Shown in pieces: positions 1 through 7,246 of a stretch of 43,224 nt of DNA (positions are counted from its first letter, which is position 1; each line of letters begins with the position of its first letter). Both the position numbers and the translations under genes were made by a program. The notes under the pieces were generated by a model, which saw only the letters and a list, made by a program, of their open reading frames with translations, was not told the DNA's origin and made no database searches. Origin of the DNA: an uncultured Alphaproteobacteria bacterium (GTDB lineage Bacteria > Pseudomonadota > Alphaproteobacteria > Rs-D84); contig CALXMN010000007.1 of assembly GCA_944389495.1 (NCBI GenBank), forward strand, positions 1-43,224, in the 5' to 3' direction.

Positions 1-390
1 GAACGTGCTCCGATATTATCATCTACGGTAAGGTTAGTACAGTCATCAGTATCACCGCAGACAGCGATCATAGCTTCATTAGCGATATTTTGGCATTCTT
101 CGAGTAAATTATTATCGATATTCAAGAAAATGCCCTGAGCGATATTGTAAAGTTCATCATAAACGGCATCATCACGGATAGAAGTTTCGCCATATTCTTG
201 TTGACAACCGACAAGGGAGTCATAAGGGCACATTTGAACGATAGTATCAGTATCCAATCCGATACACTGAGTATAATCAGGGCCGCAAAGATCTTCGGAT
301 TGCAAGCATTCTTTAAATTGAGTTGCACAGGAATTAACGCGCATAGAAGCCATTCGTGCCAATATGAAATCCCAGATGTCGCAAGATGAA
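1..390 (-). pseudogene. 5'-truncated paralogue of the large Cys-rich secreted protein family (runs off left edge)
   Basis: The minus-strand frame is open from the window edge up to about 431. From about 383 downward it is clearly homologous to the interior (roughly residues 420-530) of the 834-aa protein at 26605-29109. Shared segments include a CGP-[DN]-[YF]-x2-CIG motif, a CP-x-DSLV-x-C motif and an LNIDN motif. Upstream of about 383 the frame has no similarity and overlaps the end of the next gene, so some 400 N-terminal residues including the signal peptide are missing. The remaining C-terminal part lies outside the window. Either this is a decayed or recombined gene copy, or the sequence is joined wrongly here. 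Without an N-terminus it would not be exported. Its function is unknown, like that of its paralogues. Confidence 0.65.
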
Positions 391-1392
391 TTACTGGATT
401 TCAGATATGTCGGTGATGACCGTAACGCCATTACCAGACCACTGCGCGTGGCGTGCCTCGAAATCCATTATGTTTGTGTATCCCAGGTATAATACAGGGC
501 GCACGCCGCGTGCCGCGCCGGCCGCCAAAATTGCGTCGATGGGCGATGGTTTTTGTTTGCCCGCCGCAAACCACGTACCGTCATCGGCAATCCAAAAATC
601 AGGGTCATTATGCGCGGCAATCGCATCCCGGTCTGTTAAGATTATCCCGTTCTGGATTTCGAATTTGATATTGTTTTGTTCCAAGTGTTTCACAATCGGT
701 TTTAAATCGTCTGGTGTGTTTTGTGTGTTTGGGGTATTCGGTGTTTCTGGGGGTTGGGCGGCATCTTGGTCGTCAAAGTTCAGGTCGGAAAATACGGGCA
801 CGAAAGATGGTGTCGCGTTGTCGGATTGTTCGGGTATATCAAAATCTGTTGGCAACGGTAATTCATCCACTGGTTGCATTTCTTGTTGATTTTTCGGCGC
901 AGATGATGGGGTGATTTGTGCAAGATTGCTTATGTCAAAATTTGATTTCGGGGTTGAACCAATGTGCAGGCGGGCGCGTGCAAACGCGGCGCGCATTTCG
1001 GGTGGAATTATTTTTTTGGGTGTGTCGTTTTGTTTTTGTTCTTGGACAGAAACGGGCGCGTCCAATTTTTCAGATGGTGCATTTTCAGATTTTTTTTCAT
1101 CCGGAACAGGACGTAAAAATTCGGGTAATGGAATTCTGAAAAGCGGCTTTTTCGTGCGCAAAATAATATTTGTTGTGGCAATGTACATCGGTATAGCCGC
1201 CAAAATCAAGATGCCAAAAACAAAACCTGGAAAACCACGAAGTTGGGCGTGAAAAAGTATGTGCCATTGCGCGGCGGAAAAAATGCTGAAATTAAACATC
1301 CATTTCAAAATCGCCCATACAATAAATATGTAACACACCGTCCATATAAGTGCGTATTTGTTTTTTTGCAAAAGTTCCAGAATCTTTTTCAT
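391..1392 (-). CDS. Two-TM membrane protein with Pro-rich linker and a small C-terminal cytoplasmic domain; unknown
   Basis: The predicted product is 333 aa. Two hydrophobic helices (about residues 13-32 and 53-75) are followed by a Pro/Gln/Asp-rich, probably disordered stretch (about 90-235). A compact C-terminal domain of about 95 residues follows, with alternating beta/alpha pattern and a VLYLGYTNIMDF segment. I do not recognise the domain. An upstream in-frame TTG at 1410 is possible, but the ATG at 1392 encodes a typical MKKILELL start. A strong promoter (-35 at 1427-1422, -10 at 1405-1400) would place the transcript start within a base or two of that ATG, implying leaderless translation. 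The gene ends exactly where the truncated Cys-rich paralogue begins, so its own 3' end might be affected by the same rearrangement. Confidence 0.75.
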   Translation of the reverse strand: MKKILELLQKNKYALIWTVCYIFIVWAILKWMFNFSIFSAAQWHILFHAQLRGFPGFVFGILILAAIPMYIATTNIILRTKKPLFRIPLPEFLRPVPDEKKSENAPSEKLDAPVSVQEQKQNDTPKKIIPPEMRAAFARARLHIGSTPKSNFDISNLAQITPSSAPKNQQEMQPVDELPLPTDFDIPEQSDNATPSFVPVFSDLNFDDQDAAQPPETPNTPNTQNTPDDLKPIVKHLEQNNIKFEIQNGIILTDRDAIAAHNDPDFWIADDGTWFAAGKQKPSPIDAILAAGAARGVRPVLYLGYTNIMDFEARHAQWSGNGVTVITDISEIQ

Positions 1393-1399
1393 TATAATA

Positions 1400-1427
1400 A
1401 TTATAGACAATTATAAATATTTGTCAA
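1400..1427 (-). promoter_or_regulatory. Sigma70-like promoter, TTGACA-16-TATAAT
   Basis: On the minus strand, TTGACA (1427-1422) and TATAAT (1405-1400) are separated by 16 bases. The expected start point near 1393 is adjacent to the ATG at 1392. Confidence 0.75.
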
Positions 1428-1488
1428 TATTCTTGTTGCCTTTATATCAAAATATGTCTAAAAAGTGCTTTTGTTATATTTGCTTTAA

Positions 1489-1497
1489 TGGTATAAT
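1489..1497 (+). promoter_or_regulatory. Extended -10 promoter for the 711-aa gene
   Basis: TGG followed directly by TATAAT (1492-1497) forms an extended -10. No good -35 is seen. An AGGGGGAG ribosome-binding site sits just before the ATG at 1527. Confidence 0.5.
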
Positions 1498-1526
1498 TAA
1501 AGGGATATATTATAAGGGGGAGTTTT

Positions 1527-3662
1527 ATGCACCGTTTGATGAATTTGTTTGGTACATTTGTGGCGGGGTTGGGATTGTTTGCTTTTGTTGGCACCGTTTA
1601 TGCCGCAACACCGGCGGGACGTGCCGCGTACAGCAATGTTACCCAGGCAAATCGTGCCGGGGTTACGACATCTGTGTCTTCACAGCGTATGCCAACAATG
1701 CCGACTTTACCGAATTTTACGGTTGGTAATACTTCGGTCGATTTGCCAACAAATGTAACCCCAAGTTATCCTGATAATCCAGATGACCCAGATAATCCTG
1801 ATAATCCCGATAATCCGGACGAGCCGGATAATCCAGATGATCCGGATGTGCCGGCAACGGAATGTCCGGATGGTGGCGTTGAAAATTCGGAATACAGTGT
1901 CGATGATTGTATGGATGATATTTTAATGTGTGTAAATACCGGGGCTTTGCCGGGTGGAATAAACGATTTGTTTAATGAAGATTTGCGTAATTCAATCGTG
2001 AATGGTATGAATCTTTGCGCAAGCCAGGTGGAACGCTGTATCGCCGATGTGCGGCGCAACTGTGCAAATGTGTATCGTACATCCGCAGATGTTTGGATTG
2101 ACTTTAATTCGCGCAGGGTTCAGCCCGCATATTATAACTTTGTATTGCGTAAAACGGGCTTGACACCGAACCAGGCAGAAAATACCTGTCGCTTGTTGGA
2201 CGTGAATACGTATGGTTCTTCGTTTGATGCCGTTGCAAACAGCGGCAATGTTACCGCCGAATATAATATTCAGGTTGGGGCCTATAACAGCCAGGGTGGA
2301 AATATGCTGGTAAAAAATAATCCGTTGGGCGCAGATTTAAACTATGGCAATTCTGGGGTTGATGGTGAACGTGGACATTATGCGCGTTGGGATCCGACAA
2401 CGGCCGAATGTTGGGTTCGGGTTGCGGCATATAATAAAAATAGTCAAATTAAAAACAGTTGGCTGTTCGGGGCCGCGGGTAATGATCAACCGGCCGAAGT
2501 ATGGCGCTTGGCAGGGGATACGTTTACCTGTAATCGTGATTTATTTGGATTTTCTTTGATGAATCAAACCAATACCGCCGCCGTCGTTGGTATGGGTGGG
2601 GGCGCGTTGGTCGGCGCCGGTGTGGGTGCAATCGCAGGGCACGGTGCGCGTGCGTTTGATTGTACTAAAAATTCACATCGGGAAATGTTGACCGAAGAAT
2701 TGCGCGCAGATGCAAATTTGGGTTCTATTAGTGAATATCTGGAAGATCCAATTTCGGCCACAGTTGGTGTTATAACGGAAAATCAATGTCGCGAGGTGGT
2801 TGAACTCTATAATCGTTTTGTCCAGGTGGAAGAGGCGTTAAAAAAATGTAATACGGTTAAGGTTACATATGAAGAAACCACCATTTATTCCCAAGCCAGC
2901 GTGGCCTGTGGAAAGTATGTGGTTTTAGAAGATTGTTTTGCAAATGTGCCGGAATTGGCACCTTGTGTTGGGCGGGGCTTTACCACGGCCCAACAGTGTG
3001 CGGATTTTATTGCGGAACAAAATGCCGCAACGGCGGATGCGTTGGCTGGAAATAATTCTGGGAATTCGGAAAATGAATTCTGTTCATTCCAACCACTGAA
3101 TTTGGCGCGTGCGCGTGGCGAAAGTATATACTGTAATGCCGGTAATGGTGAATGCGTAGGTGCCGTTCAAATTGAACCCGATGTAGAACGATTGGATGAT
3201 ATATTTACTGCGGAAATCAAAGATTTGCTGTTAAATGGTGAAGAATCCAATATGGGTAAAAGCATTGGTATTGGTGTCGGTGTTGGTGCGGGGGCCGGTG
3301 GTTTGGCCACGGCAATTACCGCATTCGTTGAACGCAGCAATATTAACTGTCGTGTGGGTGATGGTTTGGCCCAGGTTGGTTATGGAAAATCGTATTCGAT
3401 TGAATCGTTGAAAGATTTCTATGTTAAGTGGAATTTGAATTTACCGGATACAATTTCGCCAACGGGTACGGCGGTTGATTGTGAATCTTGGAAACGCGCC
3501 TGTGGTACGATTACGGATTTGAATCAATGTAAGAGTGCCCAAATAAATTATAAACCGGCCGATGCTGTAACAATGACTTTGGTGCCGACGGCGTGTACTG
3601 TGTCGGGCAGTGCGTGTATAGAAAACTATCCGGTTGCCAAATCGTATGGTGCGTGCGAATAA
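1527..3662 (+). CDS. Secreted Cys-rich protein with PDNPD repeat and two glycine-zipper segments
   Basis: The product is 711 aa. The N-terminus is a Sec signal peptide ending near VYA-AT (about residue 27). A Ser/Thr-rich stretch is followed by a low-complexity DNPDDPDNPD repeat (about residues 80-108), probably an extended spacer. The rest is rich in cysteine. Two glycine-zipper hydrophobic segments occur at about residues 352-370 and 575-595, as in outer-membrane-associated proteins. The overall plan (signal peptide, low-complexity spacer, Cys modules, Gly zipper) is shared with the proteins at 7247-9004, 24368-26545 and others in this window. It therefore probably belongs to one envelope protein set, stabilised by disulfides in the periplasm or at the surface. 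No enzymatic motif is visible. The strong ribosome-binding site AGGGGGAG supports the ATG at 1527. Confidence 0.85.
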   Translation: MHRLMNLFGTFVAGLGLFAFVGTVYAATPAGRAAYSNVTQANRAGVTTSVSSQRMPTMPTLPNFTVGNTSVDLPTNVTPSYPDNPDDPDNPDNPDNPDEPDNPDDPDVPATECPDGGVENSEYSVDDCMDDILMCVNTGALPGGINDLFNEDLRNSIVNGMNLCASQVERCIADVRRNCANVYRTSADVWIDFNSRRVQPAYYNFVLRKTGLTPNQAENTCRLLDVNTYGSSFDAVANSGNVTAEYNIQVGAYNSQGGNMLVKNNPLGADLNYGNSGVDGERGHYARWDPTTAECWVRVAAYNKNSQIKNSWLFGAAGNDQPAEVWRLAGDTFTCNRDLFGFSLMNQTNTAAVVGMGGGALVGAGVGAIAGHGARAFDCTKNSHREMLTEELRADANLGSISEYLEDPISATVGVITENQCREVVELYNRFVQVEEALKKCNTVKVTYEETTIYSQASVACGKYVVLEDCFANVPELAPCVGRGFTTAQQCADFIAEQNAATADALAGNNSGNSENEFCSFQPLNLARARGESIYCNAGNGECVGAVQIEPDVERLDDIFTAEIKDLLLNGEESNMGKSIGIGVGVGAGAGGLATAITAFVERSNINCRVGDGLAQVGYGKSYSIESLKDFYVKWNLNLPDTISPTGTAVDCESWKRACGTITDLNQCKSAQINYKPADAVTMTLVPTACTVSGSACIENYPVAKSYGACE
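1766..1850 (+). repeat. Short tandem coding repeat (PDNPD-type)
   Basis: Units of 9-12 bases (gataatccggac-like) repeat imperfectly and encode alternating Asp-Asn-Pro/Asp-Pro. Such tracts expand and contract easily by slippage. Confidence 0.8.
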
Positions 3663-3679
3663 TTTTTCAAGGTGTTCGA

Positions 3680-3705
3680 AAAACGGGGCTGTGCCCCGTT
3701 TTTTT
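3680..3705 (+). terminator. Intrinsic terminator after the 711-aa gene
   Basis: An AAAACGGGGC/GCCCCGTTTT stem with a TGT loop is followed by a T run. Confidence 0.85.
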
Positions 3706-3776
3706 GTGGAATGAAGTAAAGTTTTGTTGATGCGTCCGTTCAATTCGTACGTGTGTGATGATAGTAACCGTACATT

Positions 3777-4058
3777 TTATTCCAACGGACAGGCGGGGGT
3801 AAATTTATATGTGCCGGTTGCGTCGGTGTATTCTGTGTTTGTGGGGGCGTACATTATACACGAACCGGCGGGGGTGGATATCAGGCAACTGGTCGTGGTG
3901 CCAACAGGTGCATATCCCGTGGGACACGATGTGTTGGCAATGGTTATATATTCTTCCACAATCGTTGTATAGTTCGCGGGGCACGATGTGGATGGCACAG
4001 CGGCAAATGTCGCGTATGGCGTAATCGCCAAAAAAAATGTAAAAAATATTTGTTTCAT
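3777..4058 (-). CDS. Small secreted Cys-rich protein, 'CPLE' family, copy 1
   Basis: The product is 93 aa: a signal peptide (about residues 1-19, cleaved near TFA-A) and a mature domain with six cysteines. Motifs include SCP-x-[GN]Y, GSCIMYAP and a terminal G-T-Y-x-[FY]-T-x2-CPLE. Close copies occur at 34247-34525 and at the right window edge (43030-43224). The ATG at 4058 follows a GGGATC Shine-Dalgarno-like sequence and starts a typical signal peptide; longer upstream readings would bury it. The gene lies 13 bp downstream of the 143-aa gene on the same strand, and the same order and spacing recur in copy 2. The pair is therefore an operon and probably a functional unit. Location is inferred to be periplasmic or surface; function unknown. 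Confidence 0.85.
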   Translation of the reverse strand: MKQIFFTFFLAITPYATFAAVPSTSCPANYTTIVEEYITIANTSCPTGYAPVGTTTSCLISTPAGSCIMYAPTNTEYTDATGTYKFTPACPLE

Positions 4059-4071
4059 ATCTGATCCCGTT

Positions 4072-4503
4072 TTAGTCGGATAAATTGCCAAACATTGCCG
4101 TTCGAAATGATTCATTGTCCCGGCTGTCAAGTGCGCAGTCACGTGCACAATTGCGGGCACAAAAGTCCGCATTTGTTATCGTGTTGTGGAACACCAAAGG
4201 TGATACACCGGGTGAAACCAGTTTGCACCAACAATATTTGTCGTCTGTCCCGTTGCTGACAGTCAAGGACGTGGTGGTTTGGCCGTCGATGCTGCCGCTG
4301 GTGCTGGAACATTGGCTTATGCCACTTATTGTGATGTTGGTACCATTGGATGTACAGTTTAAAGTCCAATCAACGGCATAAGCACCGGGATAGACATATG
4401 AACATTCTGTACCGGAATTTAATGCCACACACTTGGTAACGGCCGTGGCGGGCGAGAATGGGAACGTAAACATCAGTCCCACAATTAATAAATGTTTTTT
4501 CAT
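4072..4503 (-). CDS. Secreted Cys-rich protein, 'MKKHLL' family, copy 1
   Basis: The product is 143 aa with a signal peptide (MKKHLLIVGLMF..., cleaved near TA-V, about residue 21). The mature part has a Cys-poor, Ser/Thr/Asn-rich beta-like middle, then a YCWC-[KR]-[LM]-[IV]-SP motif, a CARNCARDCA cluster and a conserved FRTAMFGNLSD tail. The paralogue at 34541-34963 shares signal peptide, CWC motif and tail, while the middle is divergent, as expected for an exposed or partner-specific face. Its start is preceded by GGGAGATAAGAAT. Upstream lies leader RNA copy 1 (4710-4536), whose terminator ends about 33 bases before this ATG, so expression is probably controlled by attenuation. It is the first gene of the pair with 3777-4058. 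Confidence 0.85.
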   Translation of the reverse strand: MKKHLLIVGLMFTFPFSPATAVTKCVALNSGTECSYVYPGAYAVDWTLNCTSNGTNITISGISQCSSTSGSIDGQTTTSLTVSNGTDDKYCWCKLVSPGVSPLVFHNTITNADFCARNCARDCALDSRDNESFRTAMFGNLSD

Positions 4504-4535
4504 ATTCTTATCTCCCTTTTTTCATTTTTGATATG

Positions 4536-4710
4536 AAAAAAACACCGGAAAGGTTCAGGTGGTTGGGGTTTAAGAACAATCAGTAGTAATTGCGTGGTTT
4601 ATTCGATATATTCGTCACACCCCAACCGCGTGGGTTGGATCGTTTTTACGTAGTTATGCCAACGCTGCTGATGTGATCCTTAAGCTCGATGTGGGGAAAC
4701 ATCCCGCATC
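4536..4710 (-). promoter_or_regulatory. Structured attenuator/riboswitch-like leader RNA, copy 1
   Basis: Positions are on the minus strand. Hairpin P1 is GATGCGGG (4710-4703) with CCCCACATC (4696-4688) around an ATGTTT loop. The long-range helix pairs TTAAGGAT (4683-4676) with GTTCTTAA (4577-4570), including two G-U pairs that replace Watson-Crick pairs of copy 2. Hairpin ATCCAACC (4640-4633)/GGTTGGGG (4627-4620) is followed by GTGTG...CACGC enclosing GAATA...GAATAA. The later strand ACCCCAACC (4569-4561) can instead pair nine bases with GGTTGGGGT (4627-4619). CACC/GGTG plus seven T (to 4536) resembles a weak terminator. It directly precedes the gene at 4503. Confidence 0.75.
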
Positions 4711-4763
4711 AAGTTAATAATGTCATACGTGGATTGTACTGTTGTTTATATTTGTATCTTTGT

Positions 4764-4787
4764 AAAAAATCCCGCCAATGGCGGGGA
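4764..4787 (-). terminator. Intrinsic terminator of the 9896-4796 operon
   Basis: On the minus strand CCCCGCC-ATT-GGCGGG is followed by ATTTTTT, just after the stop codon of the OmpA-fusion gene. It also separates that operon from leader copy 1. Confidence 0.85.
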
Positions 4788-4795
4788 TGTTTAAT

Positions 4796-7225
4796 TTAGC
4801 ATTTGCTGTTAGAAAATTCAATTACAACCTTGCGACACGATTTGTCATATTTTGTGTTGCTGGTACATTGGGATGAACCAACGCCCGATGCGGTTATGTT
4901 GTTGGCATTCAGGCCGGCCGTTATCAGTGCGGAACGTACCGCATTTGCGCGTCGTTCAGACAATGGAACATTAATTGCGTCTGAACCACTTTTATCTGTG
5001 TGGCCCGTTATGTTGATGCAATATTCTGTTTGATTTTGCAATGCAGTGTTAACATCTGTAACAAATGTGTTTATTACACTTTGTGCATCGGCCGTTAATT
5101 TATCCGAATTTAATTCAAACAAATTACTGGCGTTTAATTCGATGGGTTCGATTTCCTTGGGCGTGATAACCGCCGGGGTTACAGATTTCGTGACACATTG
5201 ACCGTTTGCATCCAGTGTATGTGTTGCCGTTGGGCATTCGCATTTCGGTGGTGTTGTCGTACTTAATACATAACCATCTGTACAGGTGCAGTCGCCGGTT
5301 TGCGGATCAACCGTTACGTGTCCCGCAGATGTATCGCATTTCGCAACAATCGTCGGTGTCGCCGGTGTTACACAGGTGTTGTTTTCGCCCGGTAATGTTC
5401 CGGATGGACAATCGCATACATTGTTAATGGATATTTTGTCGCCGGGGCAAACCTCGCATAAATTTGTGTTTGCGTTATGGATGTATTTTGAATTTGTGCA
5501 TACACAATTTGGATATGTGCCGGTTGAATCCGATGGGCATTTGGCGGTTGCCTCGGCATCCGGTAACTTGGCCGTGTTGTCACGCAGTTTTTTTAATGGT
5601 TCATATTTGGCCAAGATTTCGGCGGAACTTTCTTGGGGTTTGTCGCCAATGTGATTGGCCAAAATGTTCCCGCCAATTCCAAGTAATGCGCCCGCGCCCG
5701 CAATGGCTGCACCCGTACGTAATTGTGATGTGGTGTCGGCCTGTTGCGCGGCCCAGGCGGCGGCATCTGCGCCCGCAGGATTGGCCAGTGCACGTGATAC
5801 TGATGCGTATGCGCCGCCGGTTATTCCGGTTGCCGCGTTATCATACAGACCAGATGTGGCGGGATCAAGGATAACCTCGGCCTCGATACCGGGTAACATT
5901 CCCAATGATTCTTTGCGTAATTTCAAATCTGCGGCCAATGCAGTATATTCGTTATACAATGGCAATAATACATTTGCACCCGGTACAGAAATATTTGTTT
6001 CGCCACCAATGATGTTCATTCCCTGGCCATAGTCGCACCGAAAAGTTGCCAGATATGCCGCCATTTCGCGTTCTGCATCCGAATCCGCATTGCGTTCGGC
6101 CAATGCAGATGCGACTTGCATCCCGCCAATACCCATTGCACCAATCGCGGCACCACCGATCAATTTGTTTGCGGTTGATTGTTCACGTTCGCGCATTGCA
6201 TCGGCGTTTTTCTGTAATTCGGCAATTTGTTTTTCGGAATCTTCTTTGGACAATGTTGGTTCTATACAGGATTTTTTATCATTGCTGATACTGAATCCGT
6301 CTTTGCAGGCGTCGATTATACAAATCTCGGTACTTGTGGTGGCGTCCCATTCACGGTGTGCCGCGGTTGCGTTTTCCGGCATAGGATCGCAATTTCCCGA
6401 AATAGGAACGCATTTTCCATCAGATACATCGTATCCCGCCGCGCATTCCGTGGCATAACAAACCCCGTCACGCAATTCACCCGCGGTTGCGTGCTCGATT
6501 TGTGCAAGTTGGGCCGCAGAACAAGGGCCAGAACTGACTTCACAGGCGGTCCCATCAGAGTTCGGCAGATAACCTTTGTTACATTCTTGGATTTTGCATT
6601 TTAATGTTTCGTTTTCCCATACGTATTCGGCGCGCTTGGAATTTGTGTCGGTGGCGGTACATTTTTTGCCAACCTGGTCAACACAGGCGTCGCCGATTGT
6701 AACCGATGTACACTGGGAATCGGTACAAAATTCTTCGCACGGGCCACCTTCGGCATTGGAGCCCAGGCATACGGCGTTGTTACTGCTTAACTGTACAGAA
6801 CGCGGATTTTCCAATGCATAGCGTTCAGATGTGCAGACGGTCGGAATGCATTGTTTGCTTGCAATGTCGTATACCGCCAAACGCATATTTTTTTCTGGGT
6901 CAGGAGAGCATCCCATAACAACAACGTCGCCCAATAGTATTTCATCGTCTTGTAATACAATGTTCAGATTTGTGCCCGGGGCAACAACCTGGGTTTTGTA
7001 GCCAACATATGATATTTGTATATCTGTATTTTCCGGAAAATTATTAATTGTAAAGTTTCCGTCAATGTTCGTTGTGCCGCCAACCCCAGTAGAACCAACC
7101 GGAACAATTGATGCACCCGGCAGTGGCAGCCCCGTCGAATCAACAACACGGCCCGATACAGTTATTTCCGCCATCGCGGGCAGGGCGAATAATAAAGTAA
7201 ATATACTGACCAAATATTTTTTCAT
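4796..7225 (-). CDS. Secreted CarboxypepD_reg-like / EGF-like Cys-rich / OmpA C-terminal fusion protein
   Basis: The product is 809 aa. Signal peptide (about 1-19, ALPAMA-E); a CarboxypepD_reg-like beta-sandwich (about 21-105) with VSGRVVDSTG, PLPGASI, a DGNFTI turn and SYVGYKTQ, closing with LLGDVVVMG. That arrangement is the signature seen before the plug of Bacteroidetes SusC-type receptors. Next come Cys-rich EGF-like modules (about 105-315), a coiled coil with two Gly-zipper segments (about 335-560), more Cys-rich EGF-like repeats (about 560-660) and an OmpA domain (about 690-809). The OmpA domain carries the peptidoglycan-binding residues in ITGHTDKSG and NVPLSERRANAV. It probably anchors a periplasmic or outer-membrane complex to the cell wall. 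Last gene of the 9896-4796 operon. A GGGGAA site favours the ATG at 7225 over 7243. Confidence 0.85.
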   Translation of the reverse strand: MKKYLVSIFTLLFALPAMAEITVSGRVVDSTGLPLPGASIVPVGSTGVGGTTNIDGNFTINNFPENTDIQISYVGYKTQVVAPGTNLNIVLQDDEILLGDVVVMGCSPDPEKNMRLAVYDIASKQCIPTVCTSERYALENPRSVQLSSNNAVCLGSNAEGGPCEEFCTDSQCTSVTIGDACVDQVGKKCTATDTNSKRAEYVWENETLKCKIQECNKGYLPNSDGTACEVSSGPCSAAQLAQIEHATAGELRDGVCYATECAAGYDVSDGKCVPISGNCDPMPENATAAHREWDATTSTEICIIDACKDGFSISNDKKSCIEPTLSKEDSEKQIAELQKNADAMREREQSTANKLIGGAAIGAMGIGGMQVASALAERNADSDAEREMAAYLATFRCDYGQGMNIIGGETNISVPGANVLLPLYNEYTALAADLKLRKESLGMLPGIEAEVILDPATSGLYDNAATGITGGAYASVSRALANPAGADAAAWAAQQADTTSQLRTGAAIAGAGALLGIGGNILANHIGDKPQESSAEILAKYEPLKKLRDNTAKLPDAEATAKCPSDSTGTYPNCVCTNSKYIHNANTNLCEVCPGDKISINNVCDCPSGTLPGENNTCVTPATPTIVAKCDTSAGHVTVDPQTGDCTCTDGYVLSTTTPPKCECPTATHTLDANGQCVTKSVTPAVITPKEIEPIELNASNLFELNSDKLTADAQSVINTFVTDVNTALQNQTEYCINITGHTDKSGSDAINVPLSERRANAVRSALITAGLNANNITASGVGSSQCTSNTKYDKSCRKVVIEFSNSKC

Positions 7226-7246
7226 ATTTTTGTTATTCCCCATTTA

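Noticed and set aside
386-889. Long plus-strand frames opposite the 391-1392 gene
   Set aside because: No ribosome-binding site, promoter or family likeness; antisense shadow of the coding strand.
1766-1850. Regular short repeats that might be a CRISPR array or minisatellite
   Set aside because: Units are 9-12 bases, in frame, without spacers, and encode a PDNPD spacer in a secreted protein.
3721-4024. Plus-strand frames over the CPLE gene
   Set aside because: The minus-strand reading has signal peptide, conserved cysteines and two paralogues; the plus frames are shadows.
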